Origin: an uncultured Mobiluncus sp.
GTDB lineage: Bacteria; Actinomycetota; Actinomycetes; Actinomycetales; Actinomycetaceae
Assembly: GCF_947087965.1 (NCBI RefSeq)
Contig: NZ_CAMUES010000010.1
Location: forward strand, 1 to 46,970
DNA length: 46,970 nt
Reading direction: 5' to 3'
The notes beneath the pieces were generated by a model. It was not told where the DNA came from. It ran no database searches and saw only the letters and a program-made list of their open reading frames with translations. This document shows positions 34,981-43,619 of this stretch, one piece after another (position 1 is the first letter of the stretch; every line of letters begins with the position of its first letter). A program made the position numbers and the translations under genes.

Positions 34981-35100
34981 ATGGCTGAACATCAGCCCTG
35001 CAAAATGGTTTAGCATCAGTGCTGCATAACGGCTAACGTCAGCGCTACCAAACTGGCGAACGCCCGCGCAACCAGACGGCTAGATCCCCGCGCTGCACCA
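34981..35100. repeat. Degenerate tandem repeat, about 24 bp x 5
   Basis: Units begin at 34981, 35005, 35029, 35052 and 35076 and follow the pattern A-N-GGCTNA-N-ATCAGCGCTGC-ANA; the second unit is 17 of 24 identical to the first. Weaker units can be traced back to 34932, inside the stop of the FtsK-like gene. Several units contain a small dyad such as GCTGA/TCAGC. They fill the first part of the 366-bp gap before menD. No gene seen in the gap. Confidence 0.5.
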
Positions 35101-35245
35101 CTATTGAACTGAATCGAAACTTTATTACTGGGTTCTGTCCATAAACCTCCCTTCGGTATGCACGAAAGTGCTTGAAAGGTAACATTGACCCCGGAGACGA
35201 AAATTTTGCAGTTTCTAAAACAGCTTTCGTTTCCCGGCATGGCAA

Positions 35246-35270
35246 CGGTTTCCCGGTTTCACGGAAACCG
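35246..35270 (+). promoter_or_regulatory. Alternative hairpins before menD
   Basis: CGGTTTCC (35246-35253) can pair with GGAAACCG (35263-35270), while GGTTTC at 35255-35260 can instead pair with GAAACC inside the same right arm. Two left arms competing for one right arm 38 bases before the GTG start could serve as a leader switch. No T-run follows. Confidence 0.25.
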
Positions 35271-35307
35271 CGAAACAGCACGATGCCAAGCGGCGAAAGG
35301 GTGAGTT

Positions 35308-37002
35308 GTGGATAACACCGGTCAGCGAGACAATCAGGACGCCTCAAACCGGCAATACGCTTGGGATTTGGTGCGACTACTGGTTGCGCAGGGATTTACG
35401 GACTGGTTTTACTGCCCCGGGTCCCGGGATGCTCCCCTGGGCTATGCCCTGAACCAGTTGGCAGCCAGCCGCCGCCTGAACCTCCATGTTCGCATCGATG
35501 AGCGCGATGCGGCTTTTATGGCTCTCGGGTCGACGCGCGCAGGGCATCCGGCAGTTTTGGTGATGACGTCCGGCACCGCGGTGGGAAACGCCCTGCCCGC
35601 GGTGATGGAGGCGGCCCACGCGGGTCTGCCGTTGCTGGTCCTCAGTGCGGATCGTCCCGCGGCGCTGCGCGGCACCGGGGCGAACCAAACGACCTGGCAG
35701 CCAGGGATTTTTGGGAATTTCGTGCGTTTCGCCACCGATATACAGCCCGGTGTCACCCCAGCGGAGCTACAACGGGCCGTGTCTGCTGCCGTGGCGTCTT
35801 GCCGAGGCGTCAGTCCCTCACCGCACCCGGCCACCAACGAAAAACACTTCCCCATCCCTGGGCCGGTACACATCAACGCCAGCTTCGTCGAACCTTTGGC
35901 ACCCCCCGAAACTATCGAGGCGTTCGCCACCCGCGCCACCCGCACCGCCAGCGCCAACGCCAGCGAGAATCCTCTGGACCCGCACCAGGCGCCGCGTGGC
36001 ACCCTGCTGATTGCCGGGGACCTCAGCGACGCCACCTACACGGACTTGTGCGAGGCGGTCGAAAACGCGGGGATTCCCGTCCTGGCCGAACCGCAAACCG
36101 CCTGGCGGTGCCACCCCAATGCGGTGCGAGGATACGCCAAAGCCGCCGGAACCACATTGTCGGAGGTGGCGGAACACAACCTCGAAAGAGTTATTGTCGC
36201 GGGCCGACCCACCCTGACCAGGCCGATTACGCGGCTCATTACCCGCCGCGACATTCCCGTGGAAACCGTGGGCGCACCGGGAACAACGGTCAACCTCGCC
36301 GACAACATCGCCCGGCAGTGGACAGACGCGTCCACCCTGGCTTGTGAACTGGCGAAAGCGGCGAAACCATCGCCACCCGCAGCCCCCCGCCCGCCCGCCG
36401 AGACCCCGGAAAGCTGGCTGGAAATGTGGCGTGTGGCGGGGGAGGACGCGGTCGCGGCCCTGACCCAGGATTGGGGTTTCCATAGCGCGGCACAAGCGAT
36501 TTGGGACAGCACCATGACTGCGCCCGAGCCGGTGGACCTTTACTTGGGGGCTTCGCTAACTATCCGGGTTTTCGACGCGGTGGCGCGCATTTTGGCCCCG
36601 AACCGCGTCTTTACCAATCGAGGCCTGGCCGGCATCGATGGCACCATTGCCTCGGCTTGGGGGGCGGCGCTGGCGCGTCGTCAGCCGATGCGGCTGGTTT
36701 TTGGTGACGTATCGTTTTTCCACGACCTGGGCGCCCTGTGCCACGGCCGCACTGAAGAGGTACCAAACTTGCAGGTCATCGTCATAAATAACGGGGGTGG
36801 GCGGATTTTTGGCGGCCTGGAGCACGGTGCGGCCCCGGCAGAAACATTCACCCGGATGTTCCTCACTGCCCAGGTCGGAGACATTTGCGGGCTGGCTCGG
36901 GCGGCGGACTGGCAAGCTGAACGGATAGACAATCAGGCAGATCTGGTTTCCGCCCTGGCCCAACCGGTCAGAGGGCTGAGTCTGCTGGAGGTCGTCCTGT
37001 GA
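35308..37002 (+). CDS. menD: SEPHCHC synthase (2-succinyl-5-enolpyruvyl-6-hydroxy-3-cyclohexene-1-carboxylate synthase)
   Basis: Thiamine-diphosphate enzyme adding succinic semialdehyde (from 2-oxoglutarate) to isochorismate, the first committed menaquinone step. N terminus: WDLVRLLVAQGFTDWFYCPGSRDAPLGYAL, then RIDERDAAFMALGSTR with the cofactor-activating Glu, then MTSGTAVGNALPAVMEAAHAGLPLLVLSADRP. C-terminal part: TNRGLAGIDGTIASAWGAAL, DVSFFHDLGALCHG and VIVINNGGGRIFGGLE, the ThDP/metal site. Length 564 residues is usual. GTG start with AAAGGGTGA upstream. Its TGA overlaps the GTG of a possible micro-ORF. Confidence 0.94.
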   Translation: MDNTGQRDNQDASNRQYAWDLVRLLVAQGFTDWFYCPGSRDAPLGYALNQLAASRRLNLHVRIDERDAAFMALGSTRAGHPAVLVMTSGTAVGNALPAVMEAAHAGLPLLVLSADRPAALRGTGANQTTWQPGIFGNFVRFATDIQPGVTPAELQRAVSAAVASCRGVSPSPHPATNEKHFPIPGPVHINASFVEPLAPPETIEAFATRATRTASANASENPLDPHQAPRGTLLIAGDLSDATYTDLCEAVENAGIPVLAEPQTAWRCHPNAVRGYAKAAGTTLSEVAEHNLERVIVAGRPTLTRPITRLITRRDIPVETVGAPGTTVNLADNIARQWTDASTLACELAKAAKPSPPAAPRPPAETPESWLEMWRVAGEDAVAALTQDWGFHSAAQAIWDSTMTAPEPVDLYLGASLTIRVFDAVARILAPNRVFTNRGLAGIDGTIASAWGAALARRQPMRLVFGDVSFFHDLGALCHGRTEEVPNLQVIVINNGGGRIFGGLEHGAAPAETFTRMFLTAQVGDICGLARAADWQAERIDNQADLVSALAQPVRGLSLLEVVL

Positions 37003-37157
37003 GCCTAACTTTGAACATTCCCGCGGTTGGGGAATATATTGCAAAAGTGTCGAAATCAAAGGTAGAACCTCTCACGCCGGTAACGGCGAACCCAAACCCG
37101 GCAAATCCTACCTGGGAACGAGCTTTGACCGCAGGCCTCCGCCAGAATCACAGGTAA
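36999..37157 (+). CDS. Possible 52-residue micro-ORF coupled to menD
   Basis: A GTG at 36999 overlaps the menD stop as GTGA, and the frame stays open to TAA 37155-37157. The predicted peptide starts MSLTLNIPAVGEYIAKVS and ends LTAGLRQNHR. It has no recognised domain, membrane segment or cysteines. The coupling and position are the only support; it might be chance, since the spacer before the HtrA gene is only 205 bp. Confidence 0.3.
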   Translation: MSLTLNIPAVGEYIAKVSKSKVEPLTPVTANPNPANPTWERALTAGLRQNHR

Positions 37158-37207
37158 TTTTGAAGTCACCGGGTCAAAACCGTTGAGAACTTTATGAGGA
37201 GTAAACA

Positions 37208-39217
37208 GTGAGCGATACAAATAATCCCTGGACTTCCCCCGAGGAAACGCCCGCGTCAGAAAATCAGGAAAATACCGGGTCCACTCCGGAACATCAAGAA
37301 ACGCAGATTCCCGCGAATCCCCAGAACTCTAATGAGGCTGCAACATCGGACAACCCGCAGCCCGCCCAGACGCAAACTCCGAGCCTGAGCGGCCGGATTA
37401 TCTCAGTAACCCCCGCCGGCCAGGCCAGTGCTGAGCCTGCTGCGGACAGCGATAACGCCGACCAGTCGGGTGGCAGGCCGGTGGCCCACGCTTCTAGTGA
37501 AGTGGCGAGCGCGGGGTTCGCCAGTCCTTCTGATGACGGGTTCACAAGTCCAGGTGGTGACGGTTTCACAAGCCCGTCCGGGAGCGTTCCCGCTGAACAG
37601 CCCGTGGGTAGCTCCACTGGTTCGTCCGACACCGACTCAACCAACTCAACTGAGGCCGCCCCAACCCAACCGACTGACCCCGCTTCTGCCAACCCGGCAA
37701 GCCCGAACCCTTCGGCACAGTACGGAGCCAACGCCTTTTGGGGCACCACGCCGGGCTTTTCCGACCCCCTCGCAAACGCGAACCCGACCAACCCGCCATC
37801 TGCGTCCAGCCCGAACCAGGGGCAACCATCCGGCTTCAACCCCGGACAGCCGGGTAACCCCGGCGGTAACCCCGGCGGTAACCCGTTTGCGACTTCCGCC
37901 CCCTTTGCCGGCGCCCGTGGGGCAATGAACCCGCTGCAAAACAGCTTGACTTGGGCGGCGACCCCGGGGGATAAAAAGGAAAAAAGCCGTCCCGGATGGG
38001 GAGCCTTGATCGGCGTGGCGGTGGCGGCATCGCTGCTGAGTACCGGCGGTTTGTACGCTATCGAACAGAGCGGCTTGTTCGGGCATGACGCAGAAACGAC
38101 CAGTTCCACCCTGTTCAATCCGGAGGACAAGGACGTCGCCACCCCCGAGCCGGTGGCAAACTCCAACTCGCAGAACCCGAACTGGGAGGCTGTGGCCAAA
38201 GCGGTCCGCCCCGCCGTGGTGGCGATTTCCGTGGAAACGAACAACGAATCCGACCAGGGCTCCGGCTCGATTATCGACTCGAAAGGCCACATCCTGACCA
38301 ATAATCACGTGGTGGCAGGCGCCGCGGACGGCAACGGAATCATCACCGTAGAGCTGTTCGATGGACGCTTGTACAAAGCGAAAATCGTGGGCCGTGACGT
38401 GCTGACCGACCTGGCGGTGATAAAAATCGAGAACCCGCCGAAAGACTTGACCGTGGCGCCGTTGGGTAACTCCGACGATCTGAAGGTCGGGGAGTCGGTC
38501 GCGGCCATCGGTAACCCGCTGGGGTTGTCGTCTACGGTCACCACGGGTATTGTCTCGGCGCTGGACCGTCCCGTGCGGGTGCAGGCGGTGCAGGGGGGCA
38601 GTCCCGATGGTGAAGATGAGAAAGACCCCTTTGGCCTGCGGCGTTACTTTGGTGGCGGCATGATACAGCCTTCCCAGCCTGAAAAAAGCACTGCTCCTAC
38701 CGAAGTCACCACGAACGCGATTCAGGTGGACGCGGCGGTGAATCCGGGTAACTCCGGCGGTCCCTTGTTCGATTCACGAGGGCGGATAGTAGGTGTGACC
38801 TCGTCCATTGCGAGTCTTTCGGGTTCCGGCGGCTCGACCGGAGAGGGCCAAGCGGGCTCTATCGGGCTGGGCTTTGCCATCCCGATTAATCAGGCTTCGA
38901 TGATTGCCACCCAGCTCATTGATCACGGCGAAGCGGTGCACGCGGCGCTCGGTGTCATGGTGGGCCAAGAGGTCGCCACCGTGGACAAAGTGTCCCGTTT
39001 AGGTGCGCGGGTGCAGGAAATCAACTCCGGTTCCGCCGCTGATAAAGCCGGTTTGAAACAGGGCGACATCATCACCAAGATTGACGGCAAGCCTGTGAAA
39101 GGCTCGTTGTCCCTGGTCGGCTTCGTGCGTCAATATGCCGTGGGCGACACGGTGGAACTGACCGTGGTGCGCGACGGAAAGGAACAGAAGATTCCCGTGA
39201 CGCTCCAGGCGCAATAG
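37208..39217 (+). CDS. HtrA/DegP-like membrane-anchored serine protease with PDZ domain
   Basis: Type II membrane protease acting outside the membrane in envelope quality control. Residues 1-255 are low-complexity, rich in Pro, Ser, Asn, Gly and Thr, with short repeats (DDGFTSP/GDGFTSP; NPGGNPGGNP). A single membrane segment WGALIGVAVAASLLSTGGLYAI follows near 265-285. The trypsin-like domain carries His367 (TNNHVVAG), Asp401 (LTDLAVIKI) and Ser516 (NPGNSGGP). A C-terminal PDZ domain (about 575-665) shows GARVQEINSGSAADKAGLKQGDIITKIDG. GTG start with GAGGAG upstream. The long disordered tail is cytoplasmic by the positive-inside pattern and common in actinobacterial HtrA homologues, though long here. 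Confidence 0.92.
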   Translation: MSDTNNPWTSPEETPASENQENTGSTPEHQETQIPANPQNSNEAATSDNPQPAQTQTPSLSGRIISVTPAGQASAEPAADSDNADQSGGRPVAHASSEVASAGFASPSDDGFTSPGGDGFTSPSGSVPAEQPVGSSTGSSDTDSTNSTEAAPTQPTDPASANPASPNPSAQYGANAFWGTTPGFSDPLANANPTNPPSASSPNQGQPSGFNPGQPGNPGGNPGGNPFATSAPFAGARGAMNPLQNSLTWAATPGDKKEKSRPGWGALIGVAVAASLLSTGGLYAIEQSGLFGHDAETTSSTLFNPEDKDVATPEPVANSNSQNPNWEAVAKAVRPAVVAISVETNNESDQGSGSIIDSKGHILTNNHVVAGAADGNGIITVELFDGRLYKAKIVGRDVLTDLAVIKIENPPKDLTVAPLGNSDDLKVGESVAAIGNPLGLSSTVTTGIVSALDRPVRVQAVQGGSPDGEDEKDPFGLRRYFGGGMIQPSQPEKSTAPTEVTTNAIQVDAAVNPGNSGGPLFDSRGRIVGVTSSIASLSGSGGSTGEGQAGSIGLGFAIPINQASMIATQLIDHGEAVHAALGVMVGQEVATVDKVSRLGARVQEINSGSAADKAGLKQGDIITKIDGKPVKGSLSLVGFVRQYAVGDTVELTVVRDGKEQKIPVTLQAQ

Positions 39218-39241
39218 TCGTACGCGCGTGTCTAGCTGGCT

Positions 39242-39267
39242 TGGCCGCTGCCTCCGGGCGGCGGCCA
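39242..39267. terminator. Hairpin between convergent htrA-like and lacI genes
   Basis: An 11-bp GC-rich stem with one wobble pair and a 4-base loop, 24 bases after the htrA stop. No T-tract follows; a second GC-rich arm at 39282-39298 could pair alternatively. Probably a shared transcription end. Confidence 0.4.
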
Positions 39268-39379
39268 TCCTGGCATTTAAGCCGGGCAGCGGCGGCCCCA
39301 AATGAGGCGTTGGTGAGGTTTTCGGGCTACCGAAACTCTCGCCTGGCCAGGTTTTCGCTCAGGTTCCTAGCCGCAGCGT

Positions 39380-40402
39380 TCACAAGTGGGGTGGGGCGGC
39401 AGTGGTGGACCTCACGATGAGTTCGGTGGGAATCGTCCGGTGCAGGTCGGTGGTTTCCCCGGCCAGCTGGCGGACAATGAGATTGACCATTTCCACTCCG
39501 GCCGCATAAAAATCCTGACGCACCGTGGTGAGGGGCGGGAAAGAAAACTCGGACATTTCGATACCGTCAAAACCGATGACGGAAACGTCTTGCGGAACTC
39601 GAACTCCGTTCTCGTGCAAGGCCCGCACCAGTCCCAAAGCGATTTCGTCATCTGCACAGAAAACCGCGGTCACATCAGGATTCTGTGCGAGTCGTTTCCC
39701 GGCCGCATATCCCGCCTGGGCCGACCAATCTCCGGGAATGACGGGCGGCACCTTTCGCCCTGCCGCCCGCAGGCACTGTTCCCAAGTTTCCTGGCGAACT
39801 TGGGCGGAACGGGAACGTTTCGGGCCGCTGATGTGAAAAACCGTCCGGTGGCCCAGCTCCAGCAGGTGTTTCATGGCGGCTTTGACCCCGCCCACCTGGT
39901 CGGCAGAGGCCGAGGGATAAATGTCCACCAAGTTGGAATCCGAGGAAGCCACCGGCAAGTGGGGAGGAATCGCCAGTTGCTCCGCGCTGGCGTCCCCGCA
40001 TTGCACAATGATCAGTCCGTCAATATCCTCTTGGGAAAGCAGTGACATAGCGCGGTGGGCCTGGTCGGTGTGCGGATATTCCACCTGCACCAAACTGACG
40101 GAAAAACCGAGTTCAGCAGCCCGGTCAATGACCCCGTTGGAGGTGTGTGCCTCTCCAGTGCGTCGAATCTCTTGGGTCAGCAGCCCGATGACGTCATAAG
40201 TACCGGTGCGCAAGGCGCGGGCGGCCCGGTTGGGGGTGTAGTTGAGTTCGGCGATGGCGCTCAATACGCGCTGGCGGGTTTCGTCTGAAACATTTTTGTG
40301 TCCGCGCACGACCCGAGAGACTGTCTGGGCCGATACTTCCGCCCGCAGCGCCACGTCATGGATAGAGCTGGCGCCGTTTGCTTTGCGGGGAGTTCGGGCC
40401 AT
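39380..40402 (-). CDS. LacI-family transcriptional repressor
   Basis: Classical LacI/GalR architecture, 340 residues. The helix-turn-helix reads SIHDVALRAEVSAQTVSRVV, the hinge helix region NYTPNRAARALRTG, then the periplasmic-binding-protein-like sugar domain, including HISGPKRSRSAQVR, VFCADDEIALGLVRAL and VSVIGFDGIEMSEFSFPPLTTV. It is divergent from lacZ across 142 bp that contain two LacI-type operators, so it almost certainly represses lacZ and the sugar symporter, with a galactoside or product as inducer. The ATG at 40402 has no ribosome site but follows TACGCT by six bases. Confidence 0.92.
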   Translation of the reverse strand: MARTPRKANGASSIHDVALRAEVSAQTVSRVVRGHKNVSDETRQRVLSAIAELNYTPNRAARALRTGTYDVIGLLTQEIRRTGEAHTSNGVIDRAAELGFSVSLVQVEYPHTDQAHRAMSLLSQEDIDGLIIVQCGDASAEQLAIPPHLPVASSDSNLVDIYPSASADQVGGVKAAMKHLLELGHRTVFHISGPKRSRSAQVRQETWEQCLRAAGRKVPPVIPGDWSAQAGYAAGKRLAQNPDVTAVFCADDEIALGLVRALHENGVRVPQDVSVIGFDGIEMSEFSFPPLTTVRQDFYAAGVEMVNLIVRQLAGETTDLHRTIPTELIVRSTTAAPPHL

Positions 40403-40408
40403 GGGTGA

Positions 40409-40414
40409 AGCGTA
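40409..40414 (-). promoter_or_regulatory. -10 box TACGCT for a leaderless lacI transcript
   Basis: On the minus strand TACGCT is followed by six bases and the lacI ATG, with no Shine-Dalgarno between. Confidence 0.4.
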
Positions 40415-40436
40415 TCAAGCCCAGGTGAAGTTTCAT

Positions 40437-40466
40437 TTGCGACTTGCCCAGCAAAAACTGTGTTAT
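40437..40466 (+). promoter_or_regulatory. Candidate lacZ promoter
   Basis: TTGCGA (40437-40442), an 18-base spacer and TGTTAT (40461-40466). The -10 box coincides with the first operator, so repressor binding would block polymerase. CAAGGAGAC lies before the lacZ ATG. Confidence 0.4.
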
Positions 40467-40474
40467 CGTTACCA
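40461..40474. promoter_or_regulatory. LacI-type operator 1
   Basis: TGTTATCGTTACCA is symmetric at 10 of 14 positions around a central CG and fits the LacI/GalR operator form TG-N-TA-N-CG-N-TA-N-CA. Confidence 0.65.
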
Positions 40475-40481
40475 GTACCGG

Positions 40482-40495
40482 TGAGAACGATAACA
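40482..40495. promoter_or_regulatory. LacI-type operator 2
   Basis: TGAGAACGATAACA is a weaker site (8 of 14 symmetric) with the same central CG and outer TG/CA. Its centre lies 21 bp from that of operator 1. The distal arms of the two sites (40460-40470 and 40486-40496) are exact reverse complements over 11 bases. Confidence 0.6.
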
Positions 40496-40544
40496 CCAGT
40501 GTCGGTGTATTCGATTCCCGCGGCATCGCCCCAAGGAGACTTCC

Positions 40545-43500
40545 ATGCAGCTACCAAATCATCACCAGAACCTTAGCGTTTTGCACGAAAATACTTTGGC
40601 GCCGCGGGCCTACTACATTCCGGTTTCCCCCGAGGCCGCGCACGCCTCGGAACATATCCCGAATTTCAACCTGGACCGTGGGCTCTCGGACCGTTTCCAG
40701 CTGCTCAACGGTGCTTGGGAGTTCGGATTCTATCCCTGCGTAGAGGACGTGCCGGAGGATTTTTTCACTCCCGGAGCTGCGGCGCTTCCCGACACGATTC
40801 CCACTCCCGGCGCGTGGCAGTACCACGGTTATGACTCCCACCAGTACACGAACATCAACTACCCGTTACCTTTGGACCCCCCTTATGTGCCCCACGCCAA
40901 CCCCACTGGCGCTTACCGTCATGAGTTCCACTACCAGCCAGATCCGCAAGCTCCCGGTGCCACCCTCGTTTTTGAGGGCGTTGACTCGTGTTTCTACCTG
41001 TGGCTGAACGGGCGTTACGTGGGGTATTCACAAGTCGCCCACGCGACTTCCGCTTTCGAGGTCACCGAGTTTCTGCGGGAGGGGACGAATACGCTGGCGG
41101 TACTGGTCTGCAAGTGGTCGGACGGCAGCTACCTGGAAGACCAGGACAAGTTCCGCTGTTCGGGCCTTATCCGTGATGTCTACCTGCTGAAACGCCCCGC
41201 GGTACACCTCAACGATTACTTCCTCACCACCGAGATACAGCCCGATGGTGCCGGCATAAAACTGCGCGCGAATTTCAGCGGGGAAGCCTGCCCGGTCGCG
41301 GTCACGCTCACCGACGGCCCCAACATTCTGGGGCAAACCGAGCTACACCCCTTGTGCGACGGGGACGAAACCTACACCCATGCCACCGAGTTCCATCTCG
41401 AACACCCGAAACTGTGGAATCCCGGCGCACCCCACCTCTATACCCTGGTGATGGAGTCTGTGGACGAAGTAATCACGGAACGTGTCGGTATCCGTACCGT
41501 GACCGTCACGGACGCCGTGCTGAAGGTGAACGGCAACCCCATCAAGATCAAAGGCGTAAACCGTCACGAAAGTGAGGCCCAGACCGGACCGGTCGTCTCG
41601 CTATCCCAGATGAAACGGGATTTAGAGCTGATGCGCCAGCACAATATCAACGCGGTGCGCACCGCCCACTACCCGAACTGCCCGCAGTTCTATCATCTGT
41701 GCGATGAACTGGGATTTTACGTGATGAGCGAAGCGGATAATGAAAGCCACGGCACCCGAAACCGCGTCCTGGCCGACGAAACGGAAGAGAACGTGGTGGA
41801 GCTGTGGAACAAACCTATTGCGGACAACCCGGAGTGGATTCCCGCCACCCTGGATCGGGTCCAGCGCTGCGTTCATAGTGAAAAGAATCGTCCTTGCGTG
41901 TTTTCCTGGTCGGCGGGCAACGAATGTGCCTACGGGGTGACTATTGAAACCGCGCTGCAGTGGATGAAAGACTTTGACCCCACCCGGGTGACGCACTACG
42001 AAAGCGCCTACTATCGGTCCCACGACCGCTCTTATGATTACCGCAATATCGACCTGTACGCCCGCATGTACCCCCCGCTTTCCGACATCACCGACTACCT
42101 GGATAACCTCGGTGACAAGCCGTTCCTGCTGGTGGAGTACTGCCACTCGATGGGCAACGGTCCGGGAGATTTGGAAGATTTCTGGGCCCTGGTGCAGGCA
42201 GACGCGCGCATGTGCGGCGGGTTCATCTGGGAATGGTGTGACCACGCGGTGCCGGACACCGAGGGCCGTCTGCTTTACGGCGGAGACTCGGGGGAATACC
42301 CCCACGACGGGAACTTTTGCGTCGACGGGCTGGTCAGCCCCGACCGCACCGGGCACATCGGGCTGTTGGAGGCCAAGAATGTGTACCGTCCTTTGCGCTT
42401 TACCTATGACCAAAAGGCCGGGCTACTGCGGGCTACCAATACGGCTGACCACCTCAATGCTGCCGATTTCGCCACCCTGAAATGGGTGAGGGTGCGAGAC
42501 GGCGTCGAGGACAGCGGCACTATCGAGCTTCCCCCGATTGCGCCTCACCAAAGTGTAGAGATTCCGTTTTCCGTGGACGTTCCTGCCGTCGGGCGGTGCT
42601 TCCTGAGGGTGGAAACGTACCTGTCCCGTCCGTTCGCCTGCCTGGAGGCGGGACATTTGTTGGGGTTCGACGAGTTTGCTCTGGACAACGCCGACCCGCG
42701 CTGTCTGCCCGCCCGGCAGCTCAGCCAGGACCTCCAGACAATTTTGGCACCTGACGCTCCCCGCATCGAAACCAGCCCCAAGGAAATCACGATTGAGCTG
42801 GGCGCATACACTTACGTGTTTTCCCGGTTCACCGGAATGCTCACCGATTGGCGTGGCAGCGCGGGGCCGCTCCTGACCCGGCCGATGGAACTCAACATTT
42901 GGCGCGCCCCGACTGACAACGACATGTATATCCGGCCGCGGTGGGAGCGGGCGCACTACGACCGTTGCACCCCTTATGCCTATTCGGTCGAGGTGGTGTC
43001 CGGTGCGAGTGTGGTGGTGAAATCGCAGGTAGCGCTGGTGGCGCCGTCGATTCAGCCCATTTTGAAAGCGGACTTGGAGTGGACATTAGGCGCCGATGGG
43101 GCCTTGCGAATGAACGCCAGCGTCACCCGTGATACGCAGTTCCCGGAACTACCGCGCTTGGGATGGCGGCTCTTCTTGGACCAAACCTTTACCCACGCCG
43201 ACTGGTCAGGGCTGGGACCGCACGAAAACTACCTCGACAAACGCCGTTCTGCCTGGCACGGGCGTTTCCACAGCACTGTTCGCGACCTGTTCCAACCCTA
43301 TCTGCGGCCACAAGAAAACGGGTCGCGCTCCGCTTGTGACTACCTCAAGTTGAGCGGCGAAAACGCCAGTTTAGAGGTGGTGAGCGCGGCGGAATTCAGT
43401 TTCAACGCGTCGCACTTTACGCAAGAAGAACTGGGCGCGAAAGCCCACGATTATGAACTGGTTGAAACCCCGGAAACCGTGTTGTGCCTGGATCATCGCA

Positions 43501-43607
43501 TGGCGGGGATTGGTTCCCAAAGCTGCGGACCGAAGTTGCAGGAATGCTACCAAGTCGCTGCCCCGCACTACGAATTTTCTTTCACTCTCAAGTTTTCCAG
43601 CAACTAA
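40545..43607 (+). CDS. lacZ: Beta-galactosidase, glycoside hydrolase family 2
   Basis: Cytoplasmic enzyme of 1020 residues hydrolysing lactose or related galactosides. The N-terminal jelly-roll domain (NGAWEFGFYPCVEDVPEDFF; PTPGAWQYHGYDSHQYTN; FEGVDSCFYLWLNGRYVGYSQ) is followed by two Ig-like domains and the TIM barrel. The acid/base is Glu460 in WSAGNECAYG and the nucleophile Glu531 in LLVEYCHSMGNGPGDL. The metal/substrate loop reads KGVNRHESEAQTG instead of the HEHHP of E. coli LacZ, and SEADNESHG replaces DEANIETHG, closer to variants seen in other actinobacteria. The C-terminal beta-sandwich (LNIWRAPTDND; GWRLFLDQTF) is complete. ATG preceded by CAAGGAGAC. Confidence 0.94.
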   Translation: MQLPNHHQNLSVLHENTLAPRAYYIPVSPEAAHASEHIPNFNLDRGLSDRFQLLNGAWEFGFYPCVEDVPEDFFTPGAAALPDTIPTPGAWQYHGYDSHQYTNINYPLPLDPPYVPHANPTGAYRHEFHYQPDPQAPGATLVFEGVDSCFYLWLNGRYVGYSQVAHATSAFEVTEFLREGTNTLAVLVCKWSDGSYLEDQDKFRCSGLIRDVYLLKRPAVHLNDYFLTTEIQPDGAGIKLRANFSGEACPVAVTLTDGPNILGQTELHPLCDGDETYTHATEFHLEHPKLWNPGAPHLYTLVMESVDEVITERVGIRTVTVTDAVLKVNGNPIKIKGVNRHESEAQTGPVVSLSQMKRDLELMRQHNINAVRTAHYPNCPQFYHLCDELGFYVMSEADNESHGTRNRVLADETEENVVELWNKPIADNPEWIPATLDRVQRCVHSEKNRPCVFSWSAGNECAYGVTIETALQWMKDFDPTRVTHYESAYYRSHDRSYDYRNIDLYARMYPPLSDITDYLDNLGDKPFLLVEYCHSMGNGPGDLEDFWALVQADARMCGGFIWEWCDHAVPDTEGRLLYGGDSGEYPHDGNFCVDGLVSPDRTGHIGLLEAKNVYRPLRFTYDQKAGLLRATNTADHLNAADFATLKWVRVRDGVEDSGTIELPPIAPHQSVEIPFSVDVPAVGRCFLRVETYLSRPFACLEAGHLLGFDEFALDNADPRCLPARQLSQDLQTILAPDAPRIETSPKEITIELGAYTYVFSRFTGMLTDWRGSAGPLLTRPMELNIWRAPTDNDMYIRPRWERAHYDRCTPYAYSVEVVSGASVVVKSQVALVAPSIQPILKADLEWTLGADGALRMNASVTRDTQFPELPRLGWRLFLDQTFTHADWSGLGPHENYLDKRRSAWHGRFHSTVRDLFQPYLRPQENGSRSACDYLKLSGENASLEVVSAAEFSFNASHFTQEELGAKAHDYELVETPETVLCLDHRMAGIGSQSCGPKLQECYQVAAPHYEFSFTLKFSSN

Positions 43608-43619
43608 GAAAGGTGCCTC

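Noticed and set aside
34981..35100. CRISPR array
   Set aside because: Units are about 24 bp, degenerate and contiguous, with no unique spacers and no cas genes.
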